Counted from the stretch's first letter, positions 1 through 9,163 are shown. The stretch: 64,000 nt of DNA from Thiomicrorhabdus sp963677355 (GCA_963677355.2 CAXXXQ010000002.1:310001-374000), one strand, 5' to 3'. The notes: generated by a model not told the origin, from the sequence alone. Program-made: numbers and translations.

Positions 1-22
1 GATTTAACAGAAAGGAAAAAGT

Positions 23-700
23 ATGAAATTCGATCTAAAAAAACAGAGCCTCAGAGAGTTAAATCAAGCGCTGCATGATTTGCCGGAGGACGCAACGGAA
101 ACTGTCTTGGTTGAAGGCATCAGTGGTGATCACAATTTGTGTGTCGGTCTGAATGCGCCGATTAATGTCGAGCTCAAAGGGCATGCCGGTTACTACTGTG
201 CCGGTATGAACAAGCACGCGACCATTACCGTTGACGGTAATGCCGGTCAGGGTGTGGCCGAAAACATGATGTCCGGCAAGGTGCATGTCAAAGGTAATGC
301 CAGCCAGTCGGCAGCGGCCACCGCACACGGCGGATTATTGGTTGTGGATGGCGATGCGGCGGCGCGTTGCGGCATTTCAATGAAAGGCGTGAATATCGTA
401 GTTAAAGGTTCGGTCGGTCACATGAGCGCGTTTATGGGACAGTCCGGTTGTCTGGTTGTCTGCGGCGATGCCGGTGAAGCTTTAGGCGATTCCCTGTACG
501 AAGCCCATCTGTATGTTAAAGGTAAGGTTGAATCCTTGGGAGCGGATTGCGTCGAGAAAGAGATGCGTCCGGAACATATCGAAGAGCTGCAAAAGCTATT
601 GGATGAAGCGGGCTGCGACGATAAACCGGAAGAGTTTACCCGTTACGGTTCTGCCCGCCAGCTATATAACTTTAAAGTCGACAACGCGTCCGCTTACTAA
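23..700 (+). CDS. GlxC/MgsB-like glutamate synthase GXGXG-domain subunit
   Basis: A stand-alone 225-residue protein matching the C-terminal beta-helix (GXGXG) domain of glutamate synthase large subunits. Regularly spaced glycine repeats such as VDGNAGQGVAENM, VKGNASQSAAA and VVCGDAGEALGD run from about residue 50 to 170. In GlxBCD and N-methylglutamate synthase (MgsABC) systems the amidotransferase, GXGXG and FMN domains are separate proteins. Here the FMN subunit follows 22 bp downstream on the same strand, so the amidotransferase subunit is probably just outside the window to the left. The ATG has a good ribosome site (AAAGGA). The true substrate, glutamate or an N-methylated or other derivative, cannot be read from the sequence. 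Confidence 0.85.
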   Translation: MKFDLKKQSLRELNQALHDLPEDATETVLVEGISGDHNLCVGLNAPINVELKGHAGYYCAGMNKHATITVDGNAGQGVAENMMSGKVHVKGNASQSAAATAHGGLLVVDGDAAARCGISMKGVNIVVKGSVGHMSAFMGQSGCLVVCGDAGEALGDSLYEAHLYVKGKVESLGADCVEKEMRPEHIEELQKLLDEAGCDDKPEEFTRYGSARQLYNFKVDNASAY

Positions 701-722
701 ATCGAATATTAAGGAGTCTGAC

Positions 723-2048
723 ATGACTGACAAGCAACCAGGATTAATCGAATCAGCTACCTTCAGTAGAGATGTTATTCATGAAATTCAGCGTGCGGCG
801 GAGACCGGAATTTACGATATCCGCGGCTTTGGTGCCAAACGTAAAGTTCCGCACTTTGATGATCTGCTGTTTTTGGGCGCGAGTATGTCTCGTTACCCTT
901 TGGAAGGTTATCGTGAAAAATGCGGTACCGACGTTACTTTGGGAACCCGTTTCGCCAAGAAGCCGATCAAACTGGATACGGTGGTGACCATTGCCGGGAT
1001 GAGTTTCGGTGCACTTTCGGCCAATGCTAAAGAAGCTTTGGGTCGCGGTGCCAATATCGCCGGCACGTCAACTACGACCGGTGACGGCGGCATGACCCCG
1101 GAAGAACGTAAAACTTCCAAAACGCTGGTGTATCAGTACCTTCCGTCACGTTACGGTATGAATCCGGATGACCTTAGAAAAGCCGATGCCATCGAGGTGG
1201 TATTGGGGCAAGGTGCAAAACCGGGCGGCGGCGGTATGCTGCTGGGTCAGAAAATTTCCGACCGTGTCGCTTATATGCGTAACCTGCCGAAAGGGATCGA
1301 TCAGCGTAGTGCCTGCCGTCACCCTGACTGGACCGGTCCGGATGATTTGGCGATTAAGATTCAGGAGTTGCGCGAGATTACCGATTGGGAAGTCCCGATC
1401 TATATCAAGATCGGTGCGACGAGAACTTATTACGATGTCAAACTGGCGGTTAAAGCCGGTGCCGACGTTATCGTTCTGGATGGTATGCAAGGTGGTACGG
1501 CGGCTACTCAGGACGTGTTTATCGAGCATGTCGGTATTCCGACCATGGCAGCTTTGCCGCAAGCGGTGCGTGCATTGCAAGAGATGGGCATGCATCGTAA
1601 AGTGCAGTTGATTGTTTCCGGCGGTATTCGCAGCGGAGCGGACGTAGCCAAGTGTATGGCCTTGGGTGCCGATGCGGTTGCAATCGGTACGGCTGCTTTA
1701 GTCGCTCTAGGTTGTAACCATCCGAAATGGGATGAAGAGTACAAGAAAATCGGTTCGGCTGCCGGTTACTACGACGATTATCACGAAGGTAAATGTCCGG
1801 CCGGTATCTCGACGCAGGATGAAGGTTTGGCGGCACGACTGGATCCGGAAGAGGCGGGTCGTCGTTTGGCAAACTACCTGCATGTGTTGACTCTGGAAGC
1901 GCAAACCTTGGCGCGTGCTTGTGGTAAATCGCATCTGCATAATCTGGAACCTGAAGATCTGGTCGCTTTGAATGTCGAAGCAGCCGCGATGGCGGGTGTG
2001 CCTCTGGCGGGAACCGATTGGATTCCGGGTAAACAGGGGTATTCATAA
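723..2048 (+). CDS. GlxD/MgsC-like FMN-binding glutamate synthase-family protein
   Basis: A 441-residue protein of the glutamate synthase FMN-binding TIM-barrel family (GltS central/FMN domain). Visible family motifs are ARGAN-type GRGANIAGTSTTTGDGG near residue 110, the glycine-rich GAKPGGGGMLLG, VIVLDGMQGGTAA, VSGGIRSGADVAKCMALGADAVAIGTAA and a late KCPAGISTQ segment with cysteines resembling part of the Fe-S site of GltB. The start is placed at the ATG preceded by AAGGAG at 711-716, because the longer open frame from 513 would overlap the upstream gene by almost 190 bp. It forms an operon with the GXGXG subunit upstream and folD 4 bp downstream. It is probably the synthase subunit of a three-part amidotransferase/synthase; its substrate is not resolved. 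Confidence 0.87.
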   Translation: MTDKQPGLIESATFSRDVIHEIQRAAETGIYDIRGFGAKRKVPHFDDLLFLGASMSRYPLEGYREKCGTDVTLGTRFAKKPIKLDTVVTIAGMSFGALSANAKEALGRGANIAGTSTTTGDGGMTPEERKTSKTLVYQYLPSRYGMNPDDLRKADAIEVVLGQGAKPGGGGMLLGQKISDRVAYMRNLPKGIDQRSACRHPDWTGPDDLAIKIQELREITDWEVPIYIKIGATRTYYDVKLAVKAGADVIVLDGMQGGTAATQDVFIEHVGIPTMAALPQAVRALQEMGMHRKVQLIVSGGIRSGADVAKCMALGADAVAIGTAALVALGCNHPKWDEEYKKIGSAAGYYDDYHEGKCPAGISTQDEGLAARLDPEEAGRRLANYLHVLTLEAQTLARACGKSHLHNLEPEDLVALNVEAAAMAGVPLAGTDWIPGKQGYS

Positions 2049-2052
2049 GATC

Positions 2053-2916
2053 ATGTCGGCACAAATCATCGATGGCAAGCAGGTCTCCCAAGCGATTAGA
2101 AGTCGGCTTAAGGAAAAAGTCGCCATGCGTAAATCCCAGGGCTTACGTGCCCCGGGACTTGCGGTGGTTCTGATTGGTGAAGATCCTGCTTCTGCCGTTT
2201 ATGTCAATAACAAGAAAAAGGCTTGTGAAGAGGTCGGGTTTGTTTCCAAGCCTTTTAACTGGGATAAAAGCACTTCTCAGAAAGAACTGCTGGATTTGAT
2301 TCAGCAGTTGAATGAAGATTCGTCGATTGACGGCATTCTGGTGCAATTGCCGTTACCTGAACATATCGATCCGGAAACCGTCATTGAGGCGATTCATCCG
2401 GACAAGGATGTGGATGGTTTTCACCCGTACAATATCGGTCGTTTGACGGTTCGCATGCCTACACTCAGACCTTGCACGCCTTTCGGATGCATGAGTTTGC
2501 TGAACCATTACGGTTTGTCGGCAAAGGGTAAACATGCGGTGATTGTCGGTGCGTCCAATATTGTCGGCCGTCCGATGTCATTGGAGTTGCTTTTGGCTGG
2601 CGCCACTACAACCGTATGTCACCGCTTTACCGAAGACTTGAAAGTTCATGTCGGCATGGCGGACATTCTGGTGACCGCGGTGGGTAAAGCCAATTTCATT
2701 CCGGCCGAGTGGATTAAACCGGGAGCCATAGTGATTGATGTCGGCATCAACCGTCTGGCGGACGGTTCGCTTACCGGAGATGTCGCTAAAGAGGCGATGG
2801 ATGTTGCGGGTTATATCACGCCTGTACCCGGCGGGGTGGGCCCGATGACGATCGCTACCTTGCTGGAGAACACCTTTAAAGCCTGTGAACGTCATCAGGA
2901 TCCGCCTTTCCAATAG
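2053..2916 (+). CDS. folD: Bifunctional methylenetetrahydrofolate dehydrogenase/cyclohydrolase FolD
   Basis: A 287-residue FolD, the usual family length. It interconverts 5,10-methylene-THF, methenyl-THF and 10-formyl-THF in the cytosol, supplying one-carbon units for purines and formylmethionine. Visible motifs are the substrate-site lysine in YVNNKKKACEEVG, QLPLPEH, the DKDVDGFHP signature, the NAD(P) site GASNIVGRPM and the C-terminal PVPGGVGPMTIA. The start MSAQIIDGKQ follows the upstream stop by 4 bp, suggesting translational coupling. The placement behind a glutamate-synthase-like pair may hint at one-carbon or methylated amine metabolism. Two terminators follow. Confidence 0.97.
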   Translation: MSAQIIDGKQVSQAIRSRLKEKVAMRKSQGLRAPGLAVVLIGEDPASAVYVNNKKKACEEVGFVSKPFNWDKSTSQKELLDLIQQLNEDSSIDGILVQLPLPEHIDPETVIEAIHPDKDVDGFHPYNIGRLTVRMPTLRPCTPFGCMSLLNHYGLSAKGKHAVIVGASNIVGRPMSLELLLAGATTTVCHRFTEDLKVHVGMADILVTAVGKANFIPAEWIKPGAIVIDVGINRLADGSLTGDVAKEAMDVAGYITPVPGGVGPMTIATLLENTFKACERHQDPPFQ

Positions 2917-2949
2917 TAAAACGAATTCTGTTGCTCCCTTAAGCTGGAT

Positions 2950-2986
2950 AGCCGTATTCAATTTTGAATGCGGCTTTTTCTTTTTT
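2950..2986 (+). terminator. Rho-independent terminator after folD
   Basis: An 11-bp stem (AGCCGTATTCA with TGAATGCGGCT, one G-T pair) with a 4-base loop at 2961-2964 is followed by TTTTTCTTTTTT. It closes the Glx-like/folD operon. Confidence 0.9.
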
Positions 2987-2987
2987 C

Positions 2988-3011
2988 AGCCGGCGATTTT
3001 AGCCGGCTTTT
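2988..3011 (+). terminator. Second tandem terminator after folD
   Basis: Stem AGCCGGC (2988-2994) pairs with GCCGGCT (3002-3008) and is followed by a short T run. It starts just after the first terminator, making a tandem pair. Confidence 0.6.
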
Positions 3012-3295
3012 AATGGCAAATAGATTTGCTGCTCACCGGGATGTCATCTTGTCGATGTGATTTTTGTCGCACCAAACTGATACAGTTGGCGCTTGCAGTA
3101 ACCGCTATTACCATCTCAAATGCGGTAATGGATTAATTTATAATATTTTTTCTAATAGAGAACATCGGTTGCTTATAGTGATTTAAAGAAAAAAAGTTTA
3201 CTGTAGGTTAATTTGTTAGGGTTGATTTAATTATGCAGTTAAAGCTTTTTAACCTTTTTATTTACTTTTTTAATATTGATATCGGAGTTTAAAAA
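3012..3295. other. AT-rich intergenic region, probable promoter of the amidotransferase gene
   Basis: No coding signal is visible. It holds an inverted repeat ATTACC-N11-GGTAAT (3107-3129) just upstream of a perfect TATAAT at 3139-3144 on the + strand. The -35 match is poor. A regulated promoter for the gene at 3296 is plausible but unproven. Confidence 0.35.
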
Positions 3296-3988
3296 TTGAA
3301 AGTTCTTATTGTGCAACATGAGTCCTTTGAAAAAGAGGGCAATATGGCCGACTGGCTAGAGAAAAACCAGGCTGAAATCACCTATCTGAAGCTTTATGAA
3401 GAGCAGAATTTTCCGAATCCGGCTGATTTTGATCTGATCATTCTGGTGGGCGGTCCGATGAGCGTGAATGATGAAGCGGAGTATCCTTGGCTGGTCACCG
3501 AGAAAGAGTTTGTTAGGCAGGTACTGAAACTGGAAATCCCGATGCTCGGTATCTGTTTGGGTGGACAGTTGATTGCCAACGCTTTGGGTGCGGAGATCAC
3601 CTTGAATAAAGAAGCGGAAATCGGTTGGTTTGATATCGAGAACGTAGCTAAACAGGAAGATGTCTTTCAATTTCCGGATAAGGTCGAGATTTTTCATTGG
3701 CATGGAGAGACCTTTGCCTTGCCGGACGGTGCGGTTCCGTTGATCAAGAGCGAAGCTTGTGAGAATCAGGGATTCCAGTACGGTAGATATGTGATTGGCT
3801 TGCAGTGCCATCCCGAAGCCACGACCGAGGTTATTCAGGAATGGCTAGATCAGACTGGTGGGCAGATGGCGCAAGGAAACTATATTCAGACTGCCGAGCA
3901 AATGTTGGATGACGTTGACGGTAAAATCGCCCGATCTCAGCAATTGGCCGGAGCAATGCTTGACTATATTACTGCCGAAAAGAGATAG
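3296..3988 (+). CDS. Class I glutamine amidotransferase (GuaA-like/YfeJ family)
   Basis: A 230-residue protein of the GATase type 1 family related to the amidotransferase half of GMP synthase. It shows the oxyanion segment VGGPMSVND, the nucleophile elbow GICLGGQL (Cys87) and the catalytic His/Glu in QCHPEATTE (His172, Glu174), so the glutaminase triad is complete. No synthetase domain is attached. The start is TTG, preceded by a weak CGGAG; no ATG lies near the conserved KVLIVQHES beginning. Homologues are annotated as GMP synthase-like amidotransferases and some act as gamma-glutamyl hydrolases. The acceptor substrate here is unknown. It is flanked by long non-coding stretches and looks monocistronic. 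Confidence 0.85.
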   Translation: MKVLIVQHESFEKEGNMADWLEKNQAEITYLKLYEEQNFPNPADFDLIILVGGPMSVNDEAEYPWLVTEKEFVRQVLKLEIPMLGICLGGQLIANALGAEITLNKEAEIGWFDIENVAKQEDVFQFPDKVEIFHWHGETFALPDGAVPLIKSEACENQGFQYGRYVIGLQCHPEATTEVIQEWLDQTGGQMAQGNYIQTAEQMLDDVDGKIARSQQLAGAMLDYITAEKR

Positions 3989-4476
3989 TTTCTAGCTGCA
4001 ATCAATCAATACGGAGTCGTTGACAAGTGTGTTCGTTCAACCGCTGTTCGAATCTTGTCGCGGCTTTACCAACCCTTTCTATGAGCTGTTTGAGGCCGTC
4101 GATTTTTTAATCTTAAGTTATCTCCCAACCACTCTTTTTATCGTATCTTCAATACTCGGTTTGAATAATTTTCTATTGAAAATCAATAGCTAGCCACTCA
4201 ATCTTAAAGCCGGTCTTTCGTCTTGTTATTATGCCTATTGTCATGCTAGACAAGGGCATGTGATCACGCATTCACTGAGCCTTGTAGATACAGAAAACTG
4301 GCCGGTTTGCGATGCTCTTCAATCACGTTACATTCTAATTTGTCTATAGGTTCTATCGGAATTCCCAATTTTTCATTGTTAGCGCTTTCTCCTAAGATTT
4401 AAAACTATCAAAAATAATCAAACTGAAATGGCGCCCGTATGAGCGCTGCAAAGCAAGCAGTTTTAAGGAGATTACA
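3989..4476. other. Long intergenic region upstream of dabBA
   Basis: 488 bp without a convincing gene. A poor -35/-10 pair (TTGTTA 4376-4381, TTAAAA 4399-4404) is the only promoter-like signal seen before dabB. An open 44-codon minus-strand segment at 4264-4398 looks coding-like and is listed separately. A TTCGAATC near 4049 resembles a tRNA T-loop, but its flanks do not pair. The dabB ribosome site AAGGAG is at 4465-4470. Confidence 0.5.
4264..4398 (-). pseudogene. Possible gene remnant (44-codon open segment)
   Basis: The reverse strand is open for 44 codons between stops and reads like the end of a protein (for example ...KLECNVIEEHRKPASFLYLQ split by no stop). It lacks an ATG, GTG or strong ribosome site near its beginning; only an internal TTG is available. 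It could be the C-terminal scrap of a decayed gene left in the dab upstream region, or chance. I do not recognise the family. Confidence 0.2.
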
Positions 4477-6033
4477 ATGAATATGCAATGGATAGGATCA
4501 TCACTGATGTTGTTAATTCCGGCATTATTCTTTATCAGTTCTTTGACTAACGAAAGAACCGCGAGTTGGAAAATAGCCTCCGGCGTCAGTTTGCTGGGTA
4601 TGGTGATTACTCTGTTTTTGGGGGTATTGATCTATTTCGATTGGTGGAACTTGTCGGAGAGCGGTCAGTGGCTAGGTGCCTCCAAGATGAGTCTGGTGAT
4701 GCTGGGGCTGGTTAGTTTTATCGCCTTTGTGAATATTCGTTATTCAAGCGCTTATATGGCCGGTAACCAGGAAGAGGAGAAGCGCTACTTGCGTTGGCTA
4801 CTGGTCACCCTGGGTAGTGTGGCCACGGTAATCGTCAGTAACCATCTGCTGGTTTTAATGATCGCTTGGGTGGCGATTAGTCTGAGCTTGCACCGTTTAC
4901 TGATCTTTTTTCCAAACCGCCAAAGAGCCGTTTTGGCCGCGCATAAAAAGTTTATTTTTGCGCGTTTTGCCGAGGCCTGCCTGTTTGGTGCGATTCTGAT
5001 TATGTATAACCAGCATGACACCTGGTTTATCAGTGATATCTACCGTTCTTTGAATACGGCTTCCAGTCTGAGTAATTGGGATCATGTAGCGGCGATTCTG
5101 CTGGCGATGGCGGCTCTGGTGAAATGTGCTCAGCTACCGTTGCACGGCTGGCTGATTCAAGTGGTAGAAGCGCCGACACCGGTTTCCGCGCTATTGCATG
5201 CCGGTATTATCAACTTGGGCGGCTATCTGCTGATTATTTTTGCGCCGTTGATTGTGTTGTCCGATTTTGCGCAGTGGATTCTATTGATCGTTGGCGGTAT
5301 CACTACGGTGCTTTCCGCCTTGGTAATGATGACCCGTGCCTCGGTTAAGGTACGCTTGGCCTGGTCGACTATGTCGCAGATGGGATTGATGCTGGTTGAA
5401 TGCGCTTTAGGTTTGTTTGAGTTGGCTCTACTGCATTTGGTGGCGCACTCTTGTTACAAGGCCTACGCTTTCCTCAATTCTGGTTCTGAAGTGGAATCAA
5501 CCATGAAACGTCGTTTGGCTAAATCGGCTCCGCCAATCTGGAAAGATTGGTGGTTGGGCGGTATTTTCTCGACCATTCTGGTAGTCGGTTTGATTTGGGC
5601 GGCGGATCTATCCGCCCCATATAGCCCGTGGTTGCTATTTGCAATCGCCCTGACCTTGTTGATTGCGGAAAGACGCGGTCGACTAACGGCAGGCTCGGCA
5701 ATGGGCATGGTGGGCTTGGCACTGTTGTTACTGGTGGTCTATACGCTGCAGAAAGATGGTGCCAGCCTGATTGTGCCTTCCATGCCGACCAGTGTCGGTT
5801 GGGAAGGGGATTTGTGGATCGCTTTGTTGCTGGTGCTGTTTATGTTCAGCTATGTGTTATTGAAATATCACGGCGACTACCTCTGGATGCGCAAGGTGCG
5901 TCGTGCCTTCTATGCCGGTTTCTATCTCGATGAATGGGTCACAAGATTCAATTTGCGGGTCTATCCGACCCGATTGCCGATTAGATTTAAGCCGAAAAAA
6001 CTTCAAGTGCCAAAAGAGGAGTTGTTTCAATGA
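4477..6033 (+). CDS. dabB: Inorganic carbon transporter membrane subunit DabB
   Basis: A 518-residue polytopic membrane protein of the NADH-quinone oxidoreductase subunit 5/antiporter (Proton_antipo_M) family, with about a dozen or more hydrophobic helices. No other complex I subunit is nearby. Key family segments include VKCAQLPLHGWLIQVVEAPTP and LLHAGIINLGGY, with the conserved Lys and acidic/His residues of antiporter-like proton channels. It is directly followed by dabA with a 4-bp overlap. In the DAB systems of chemoautotrophs DabB is the cation-coupled channel that powers DabA. The start is the ATG after AAGGAG at 4465-4470. Assignment rests on the pairing with DabA as much as on the protein itself. 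Confidence 0.93.
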   Translation: MNMQWIGSSLMLLIPALFFISSLTNERTASWKIASGVSLLGMVITLFLGVLIYFDWWNLSESGQWLGASKMSLVMLGLVSFIAFVNIRYSSAYMAGNQEEEKRYLRWLLVTLGSVATVIVSNHLLVLMIAWVAISLSLHRLLIFFPNRQRAVLAAHKKFIFARFAEACLFGAILIMYNQHDTWFISDIYRSLNTASSLSNWDHVAAILLAMAALVKCAQLPLHGWLIQVVEAPTPVSALLHAGIINLGGYLLIIFAPLIVLSDFAQWILLIVGGITTVLSALVMMTRASVKVRLAWSTMSQMGLMLVECALGLFELALLHLVAHSCYKAYAFLNSGSEVESTMKRRLAKSAPPIWKDWWLGGIFSTILVVGLIWAADLSAPYSPWLLFAIALTLLIAERRGRLTAGSAMGMVGLALLLLVVYTLQKDGASLIVPSMPTSVGWEGDLWIALLLVLFMFSYVLLKYHGDYLWMRKVRRAFYAGFYLDEWVTRFNLRVYPTRLPIRFKPKKLQVPKEELFQ

Positions 6034-8507
6034 GTTGTGTACCAAAAACAGAACAGAATGAAGCTGTACTCCAACAGGGTGAGTCGATGAGTGCTCAAGC
6101 CATGAATGCTCAACTCTCAGTACAGCAAGAAGCCTTATTGCAAGACGGAATGGATCGCATTGCACCGACCTGGCCTTTGGATCAGTTGATTGCGGTAAAT
6201 CCATGGTGGGAGATGCGCGATCAGCATTTTACAAAAGTCTCGGCCAAGTTGAGTGCTTTAAGCCAAGCACAGTGTGTGATGCCCAAATCCTATTTTCAGG
6301 AAATCTGGATGGAATCCCTGCAACCGCAGCATTTGCGTCAAGCTATTCTGGAATCAGGAAAAGATTATTCCATTGAAAGCCTCGAACGCTATTTGCTGGA
6401 AGAGGATGAACGCACTCACTGGCATAACGTCAGCGACTTTGTGGATAGTGGTCGCGATCGTAAGTACAAGATGGCCTGGCGTGATGAGATTACCCACCAG
6501 ATCAGCCAATTCTGCGCCGATTTCTTTCGCTTTAAGGAAAAAGACAATACCTACGCGGAAACCTATACCGGTTTTTACAAGGAGTGGCTGGAAACAACAC
6601 GCCAAGACAAAGGAATTGAAATTCTGATGGCGGAAGATGGCTTGACCGAGCATTTTCTCGACCTGCCGGATGATCCGGATAGCCTGCTGGCAGAAGCCTT
6701 GGCCGGCTTGTATATTCCGGACAACGAGATTGCGGATTATGCGCATGCGCTATTGTTAGACGTCAATGGTTGGGCCTCATGGGTAGCTTATTTAAGATGG
6801 CAGGATCGTTTGAACGGCGAGGCTAACTTTTTGATGAAAGATCTGCTGGCGATCAGAATGGCCTGGGAATGGGTTTTGTGGTTGCATCAGAAGGCGAGCG
6901 ACCGTTCGGTATTTAACGAAATGAAACTGATGTGGCGTCATCAACTGAGTGTCTTGCCGGAACTGGTCGAGTTGCACGAAGCGGCCCAGTCTAAAGCGTG
7001 GGTTTGGCAGCGTGCCGCCGAGATCGCTTATCAGTCCGAATTGAATGGCATGCTAACCAAAGCGGCCCAGGCCGAAAGCAGTTCTCTAAAGTCGGAAAAG
7101 AGTTTACAGGCGGCTTTCTGTATAGATGTGCGTTCCGAGGTAATTCGCAGAGCTTTGGAAGCTCAACATGACAGTATCGAGACCATCGGTTTTGCCGGCT
7201 TTTTCGGTTTGCCTATCGAGTACCAACCAGTCGGAACCGATGTTTCCCGGCCGCAACTGCCGGGGTTGATGAAATCGGGCATTAAAGTGACGCCGGTTCT
7301 GGCGCAGAAGTATCAAGCTTCCACTCAGGATTCACTGAACCGTAAAGCCAGATGGATCGAGTGGGGAAATGCGCCACCGGCCACATTCAGTATGGTGGAA
7401 GCGACCGGGTTGGTGTACGCCTTTAAATTACTGCGTAACAGTTTGTTTCCCGAGGAGCATCACCATCCGGTAAATCAGTTGCCAGCCGAGGATGTGTTTG
7501 ATTTGAGTCGAGAAGATGAGCCGTTAGCGCTTGAACAGAAAGTCGAGTTGGCGGCGGGTATTTTGCACGCAATGGGCTTGGATAAACAGTTGGCGCCGAC
7601 GGTCATGCTGGTCGGCCACGGCAGTAGCAGTTGTAACAACCCTCATGCGGCCGGTCTGGATTGCGGAGCCTGTGGTGGACAAACAGGGGAAATCAATGTG
7701 CGGGTATTGGCATTTCTATTGAATGATCCACAGGTTCGTGATGGCTTGCAAACAAAAGGGATAAGTATTCCTGAGAGTATCCGTTTTGTGGCGGCAATGC
7801 ATAACACCACGACTGACGATTTCACCTGTTTTGGTGCTGAGGAATTGGATAACAGCATTATTGATTGGTTATCAAAGGCTAGCGAACAAGCCCGAAAAGA
7901 GCGCTCGGTGAGATTAGGTCTGGAGCAACTCGAAGGGGCGGCGTTACATTCGACAATCAGACGCCGAGCCAAGGATTGGTCGCAGGTCAGGCCGGAGTGG
8001 GGCTTGTCAAACAACGCCGCTTTTATTGTCGCTCCGCGAGCGAAAACTCAAAATCTGAACCTCAATGGGCGGGCATTCCTGCATGATTACGATTGGCGAC
8101 AGGATACGGACCTTTCGTTGTTAACTTTAATCATGACTGCGCCAATGGTGGTCACTAACTGGATTAACCTTCAATACTATGCGTCGGTTACCGATAATCA
8201 TATCTACGGCAGTGGTAATAAAGTTTTACACAACGTAGTCGATGGTTGTATCGGCGTGTTTGAAGGTAACGGCGGGGATTTACGCATTGGTTTGCCGATG
8301 CAGTCGTTGCATGACGGTAATAAATGGATGCACGAACCGCTGCGTTTAAGTGTCTATATTGATGCGCCGCCGGAATATATTCAGCAAGTTGCTTCCGAAA
8401 ACGAAGTGGTCAGGCAGTTGATCGACAATGAGTGGTTATACTGCTTCTGTTGGGGTCGAGACGGTTCCATTAAACGTTATTTAAACAATCAGTGGATCGT
8501 TACTTAG
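6030..8507 (+). CDS. dabA: Inorganic carbon transporter subunit DabA (DUF2309)
   Basis: An 825-residue DUF2309 protein, the carbonic-anhydrase-like subunit of the DAB inorganic carbon pump. The N-terminus has the family hallmark APTWPLDQLIAVNPWW. The zinc site appears complete: Cys364 and Asp366 in CIDVRSE, His530 in VGHGSS and Cys545 in LDCGACGG; the His-to-Cys spacing of 15 equals that of Halothiobacillus DabA. It is thought to hydrate CO2 on the cytoplasmic side, coupled to cation flow through DabB. The ATG overlaps the dabB stop (ATGA); a second ATG at 6087, before MSAQAMN, is a possible alternative start. No cbb or carboxysome genes are adjacent. Confidence 0.95.
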   Translation: MSCVPKTEQNEAVLQQGESMSAQAMNAQLSVQQEALLQDGMDRIAPTWPLDQLIAVNPWWEMRDQHFTKVSAKLSALSQAQCVMPKSYFQEIWMESLQPQHLRQAILESGKDYSIESLERYLLEEDERTHWHNVSDFVDSGRDRKYKMAWRDEITHQISQFCADFFRFKEKDNTYAETYTGFYKEWLETTRQDKGIEILMAEDGLTEHFLDLPDDPDSLLAEALAGLYIPDNEIADYAHALLLDVNGWASWVAYLRWQDRLNGEANFLMKDLLAIRMAWEWVLWLHQKASDRSVFNEMKLMWRHQLSVLPELVELHEAAQSKAWVWQRAAEIAYQSELNGMLTKAAQAESSSLKSEKSLQAAFCIDVRSEVIRRALEAQHDSIETIGFAGFFGLPIEYQPVGTDVSRPQLPGLMKSGIKVTPVLAQKYQASTQDSLNRKARWIEWGNAPPATFSMVEATGLVYAFKLLRNSLFPEEHHHPVNQLPAEDVFDLSREDEPLALEQKVELAAGILHAMGLDKQLAPTVMLVGHGSSSCNNPHAAGLDCGACGGQTGEINVRVLAFLLNDPQVRDGLQTKGISIPESIRFVAAMHNTTTDDFTCFGAEELDNSIIDWLSKASEQARKERSVRLGLEQLEGAALHSTIRRRAKDWSQVRPEWGLSNNAAFIVAPRAKTQNLNLNGRAFLHDYDWRQDTDLSLLTLIMTAPMVVTNWINLQYYASVTDNHIYGSGNKVLHNVVDGCIGVFEGNGGDLRIGLPMQSLHDGNKWMHEPLRLSVYIDAPPEYIQQVASENEVVRQLIDNEWLYCFCWGRDGSIKRYLNNQWIVT

Positions 8508-8633
8508 TCTTTCGAGCAAGTTAATTCTTGAGTGATCGGTTTTGCATAGGCTGATCTTTCAATATGGATGGGTAAAAGATGCGAATGCATTTTTAGCCAG
8601 CCGTATTTGAAGATGGCTTTCAGTGCCAATAAC

Positions 8634-9077
8634 TTAAATGGGTTTACTGAATACGCCTAGTCGGGTGCTATTGAATCCCTGATTTTGATAAAAACCGATA
8701 GCGGGCAGATTGTCCAAGTCGTAAACCAATTGAATTCGGTTGCAGCCTTGGTCGATTGCCCATTGTTGGATTGCTTCAATCAGTTGTTTTCCAACACCAC
8801 AACTGCGGTATTCGGGTAAAACAACCAAGTCTTCCATCCAGGCGGACTTCTTACCGGTGGCAGTTGAGATGACCCATTGCGCCATACACATTCCGACGAC
8901 GGTTTGATTTTCATCCGTAGCGACCAATGCTCCGCAACTGTCATCATCGATGATGGCTGTTAATGCCGCTTGGTGTTTAGCCGGGTTGAATTCAAAATCG
9001 GCTTCAATTTCAAACAGTAGCTTCAGTAGTTGAATCATTTGCGGAATGTCGTTACTTTCAGCAGTTCTAATGCTCAT
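8634..9077 (-). CDS. GNAT family N-acetyltransferase
   Basis: A 147-residue single-domain GNAT acyltransferase. It shows the acetyl-CoA pyrophosphate loop VLPEYRSCGVGKQLIEAI (the Q/RxxGxG/A motif) around residues 90-107 and a C-terminal GFYQNQGFNSTRLG typical of the fold. The substrate is unknown. The gene is convergent with dabA and separated from the amtB terminator by about 85 bp, so it probably has its own promoter in 9078-9160. Confidence 0.85.
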   Translation of the reverse strand: MSIRTAESNDIPQMIQLLKLLFEIEADFEFNPAKHQAALTAIIDDDSCGALVATDENQTVVGMCMAQWVISTATGKKSAWMEDLVVLPEYRSCGVGKQLIEAIQQWAIDQGCNRIQLVYDLDNLPAIGFYQNQGFNSTRLGVFSKPI

Positions 9078-9163
9078 GGTTTTACCCTCAGGTATTAAAA
9101 GCTTTTTGCCATCTTATTTTAGATCAGCGCATAAGCTCATGGTTACAGCAAATACAAGGAAAT

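Noticed and set aside
513..722. Upstream extension of the GlxD-like frame
   Set aside because: It overlaps the GXGXG gene in another frame, and a strong AAGGAG marks the start at 723.
1146..1611. Long frames of about 147-149 codons on both strands inside the GlxD-like gene
   Set aside because: Shadows of a well-supported gene with no ribosome sites or domain features.
4045..4075. TTCGAATC resembling a tRNA T-loop
   Set aside because: The flanking bases do not form a T-stem, and no anticodon or acceptor arms are present.
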